Source: an uncultured Roseburia sp.
GTDB taxonomy: Bacteria; Bacillota; Clostridia; Lachnospirales; Lachnospiraceae
Assembly (NCBI GenBank): GCA_947070915.1
Contig: CAMTDY010000153.1
Location: forward strand, 1-7,062
Length of the DNA stretch: 7,062 nucleotides
Reading direction: 5' to 3'
Below, one piece after another: positions 5,407 through 7,062 of this stretch (the first letter of the stretch is position 1; every line of letters begins with the position of its first letter). The notes below the pieces were generated by a model. It was given only the letters and a program-made list of their open reading frames with translations, did not search any database and was not told the origin of the DNA. The translations under genes were made by a program, and so were the position numbers.

Positions 5407-5753
5407 TGAGCAGATTGAGACAATTAAGAGAAGAAAAAGACATAACGCAGGAAGAACTGGCTTTTGTTCTGGATGTTTCACAACAGCGGATCAGTAAGAT
5501 TGAGAGAAATAAGGCACCGCTGAGTGATGAGCTTATTATTCGCTGTGCCAGATATTTTGGAGTGACGGCAGATTATTTTCTGGGGATAAGCGACATTCGC
5601 CTTGAGATGGAGGTGGATGAGGCAAAGCCGCTGGGACAGGACGGAGCAGGTTTTCGGGAGCTTATTTACTATTTTACGCGTATGAATCCGAGAGAACAGG
5701 AAGTTCTGGTTGCAATTGAAAAGCTGCTTTGTCGTCTAAATGATAAAGAATAG
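5406..5753 (+). CDS. XRE-family (Cro/CI-type HTH) transcriptional regulator 2
   Basis: The 115-residue protein opens directly with an HTH_3 domain: 'LRQLREEKDITQEELAFVLDVSQQRISKIERNKAPLSDELIIRCARYFGVTADYFLG' spans about residues 4-60, with the recognition helix 'SQQRISKIER' near 25-34. A linker follows, then a C-terminal helical part with 'MNPREQEVLVAIEKLL' (93-108). ATG 5406 is chosen over an in-frame TTG at 5361 because GGCGAGG (5391-5397) lies 8 nt ahead and the -10 box falls inside the longer version. The promoter carries an array of TTGTATT boxes, suggesting autoregulation. It lies 51 bp upstream of the LytTR response regulator and may share its transcript. Confidence 0.92.
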   Translation: MSRLRQLREEKDITQEELAFVLDVSQQRISKIERNKAPLSDELIIRCARYFGVTADYFLGISDIRLEMEVDEAKPLGQDGAGFRELIYYFTRMNPREQEVLVAIEKLLCRLNDKE

Positions 5754-5804
5754 ATAATTTGCTATGTTCTGATTATTTATTCTTTTTCTTTATGGAGGAA
5801 ATGC

Positions 5805-6551
5805 ATGAATGTACTGATTTTAGAAGATAATGAGGTGGCAAGAAACGCCCTGGTTAAGATCGTTAAATCCTGTATGAACCAGATTCAGGTTTTTGCCTTT
5901 GCTAACCGGGGAGAAGCATATTTGTGTGCAATGGACAAAAACATCGATCTGTTTCTCGTGGACATCATATTGAATCCGAAAGAGAGAAATGATACTTCGG
6001 GGATACGGTTTGCCAATGATCTCAGGGACAATATCCGTTATAAGGCAAAGCCTATCATATTTATTACGACTCTCTCTGGCCTGGAGGGAGCTCTGCTCAG
6101 ACAGGTGCATTGTTATGATTATATTGAAAAGCCGATTGACGCGCCACGGGTCAGGCGCCGCATTCTTGAAGCCCTCGATGCCATTGTGTCGGAGCGCAAA
6201 ATGAAAAAACCGGAACAGCTTTCACTGCGTTATGACGGGGTGAATTTTCCGGTGGTCATCGATGAGATCATTTATATGGTCAGCAGAAGAGGAGTACTGT
6301 ATATCTATGGGGTAGAGGACCGGATTGAGATTCCCAATCTTCCCATGAGCACTTTTTTGAGCCGGATCCGGGATAATCATTTTCTGATTCCCATCAAAGG
6401 AACTGCTGTCAATGCAAGGTATATCAGATCTGTTGATTTTTCCCAGAATAAAGTTTATTTGAAACGGACGAAAGATGTGGTGGATATCGGGGGAAGGATG
6501 AAGAAAAGGTTTAGAGAGGAATTTGAAGAATGTTTTCGTTTGATCAATTAG
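5805..6551 (+). CDS. LytTR-family response regulator (AgrA-like)
   Basis: The 248-residue protein has a receiver domain (1-125) and a C-terminal LytTR DNA-binding domain (about 138-245). In the receiver, the acidic pocket is E7/D8, the likely phosphoacceptor is D53 ('LFLVDIIL'), the switch threonines are T88/T89, and the conserved Lys is K109 ('DYIEKP'). The LytTR part carries 'FLIPIKGTAVNARYIRSVDF', which corresponds to the usual '..R.H.S.LVN...I' segment but diverges from it, and ends 'DIGGRMKKRF' instead of the common PVSR motif. GGAGG (5794-5798) lies 6 nt before ATG 5805. It overlaps the AgrC-like kinase gene by 22 bp, so the two form a two-component pair. Targets may be this locus or elsewhere. 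Confidence 0.93.
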   Translation: MNVLILEDNEVARNALVKIVKSCMNQIQVFAFANRGEAYLCAMDKNIDLFLVDIILNPKERNDTSGIRFANDLRDNIRYKAKPIIFITTLSGLEGALLRQVHCYDYIEKPIDAPRVRRRILEALDAIVSERKMKKPEQLSLRYDGVNFPVVIDEIIYMVSRRGVLYIYGVEDRIEIPNLPMSTFLSRIRDNHFLIPIKGTAVNARYIRSVDFSQNKVYLKRTKDVVDIGGRMKKRFREEFEECFRLIN

Positions 6552-7062
6552 TGATTCCCGTAAACAGTCTCCTGGAGATCACCAGTGTGATCATGCTCAT
6601 CCATGTGCTGAATGTCGGTAAATCCAGAGGCAGGCTGTTGAATTTTGTGCTGTTTTATATTTGTATCATTGCATACCTTGTCTGGGTAAACCTATATACG
6701 GAGAGCCAGGAATTATTTTCTCTGGGATATATCATACTATTTTTGTTCGCCAAATGGCAGTATCAGATGTCTGTACTGCCAGGGATAATTGTTGTAATTG
6801 GATCAGTTGTAACAGTGGGAATATTAGAGATGATCTACTATGCTCCGATTAGTTTTTTAAGTATGCTAAATTTTTCGGACAGCTTGATCTCTTTTATTGT
6901 TGTATTAGCAATGTCAGCAACTATTTTTGTTGTTCATAAAAGGATTCCGGTGCAAACGGTTCATAAGCTTTTATTTCAAAAAGAAAAATATTCTTTTATT
7001 GTGAGCAGTATCTGCAGTGCTGCTGTAATCTATGCCATTATTTCTTTCAGCGGCAGTAAGGG
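6530..7062 (+). CDS. AgrC-like sensor histidine kinase, N-terminal membrane domain (partial)
   Basis: An open frame of 177 full codons starts at ATG 6530 inside the end of the response-regulator gene and continues off the right edge. Hydrophobic segments at about 8-29, 36-54, 62-75, 80-103, 117-134 and 155-172 give about six membrane helices, the sensor architecture of AgrC/GHKL-type kinases that detect peptide signals. The dimerisation and ATPase parts, including the phosphorylated His, would lie beyond the window. AGAGG (6515-6519) lies 10 nt upstream, and translation is probably coupled to the regulator. The kinase call rests on topology plus the partner gene, since no catalytic motif is inside the window; another polytopic membrane protein is possible but less likely. 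Confidence 0.75.
   Translation, partial: MFSFDQLVIPVNSLLEITSVIMLIHVLNVGKSRGRLLNFVLFYICIIAYLVWVNLYTESQELFSLGYIILFLFAKWQYQMSVLPGIIVVIGSVVTVGILEMIYYAPISFLSMLNFSDSLISFIVVLAMSATIFVVHKRIPVQTVHKLLFQKEKYSFIVSSICSAAVIYAIISFSGSK

Noticed and set aside
6661..6852. 63-codon plus-strand frame near the right edge
   Set aside because: It sits inside the 6530-7062 frame, which gives a coherent series of six membrane helices and is coupled to the response regulator. The shorter frame has no ribosome site.

Overview
The window looks like chromosomal or accessory DNA of a Gram-positive Firmicute. The likely home is a gut Clostridia/Lachnospiraceae-type genome, inferred from strong GGAGG-type ribosome binding sites, SigA-like promoters, a PadR gene paired with a HAAS/DUF6120-type membrane protein, and a LytTR regulator followed by an AgrC-like sensor. 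No rRNA, tRNA, transposase, integrase or CRISPR array is visible.

Left, minus strand (1-721): a PadR-family repressor gene followed 7 bp later by the 5' part of a one-TM HAAS/DUF6120-like protein that runs off the left edge. About 780-875 is a divergent control region. It has a good SigA promoter for padR on the minus strand and another on the plus strand, with their -35 boxes back to back and nested inverted repeats between them.

Left-centre, plus strand (about 879-4713): a roughly 330-nt structured leader is predicted. It has an 11-bp stem at the expected transcript 5' end, a 21-codon ORF with a very strong ribosome binding site ending inside a second 11-bp hairpin, and a set of partly mutually exclusive hairpins at 1111-1151. 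It is followed by a small Sec-exported protein of unknown function (1207-1551), a MacB/FtsX-type permease (1600-2949), a MacB/LolD-type ABC ATPase (2960-3676) and a second, shorter MacB/FtsX-type permease (3676-4713). The layout suggests one PadR-controlled export or defence cassette built around the secreted protein. It recalls lactococcin-972-type bacteriocin loci in arrangement, but I cannot show homology.

Right, plus strand (4714-7062): an extended -10 promoter precedes a small XRE-family regulator (4968-5300). A second XRE regulator (5406-5753) follows, with four alternately oriented copies of a TTGTATT motif spread across its promoter and translation start. Then come a LytTR response regulator (5805-6551) and, overlapping it by 22 bp, the N-terminal six-TM sensor region of an AgrC-like histidine kinase (6530 to the right edge). 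No agrB/agrD-type genes are in the window. Whether this sensing module controls the ABC cassette is unknown.

The best candidates for something undescribed are the secreted protein with its paired-permease ABC system and the leader-peptide/hairpin array upstream of it. Function is not determinable from sequence alone.
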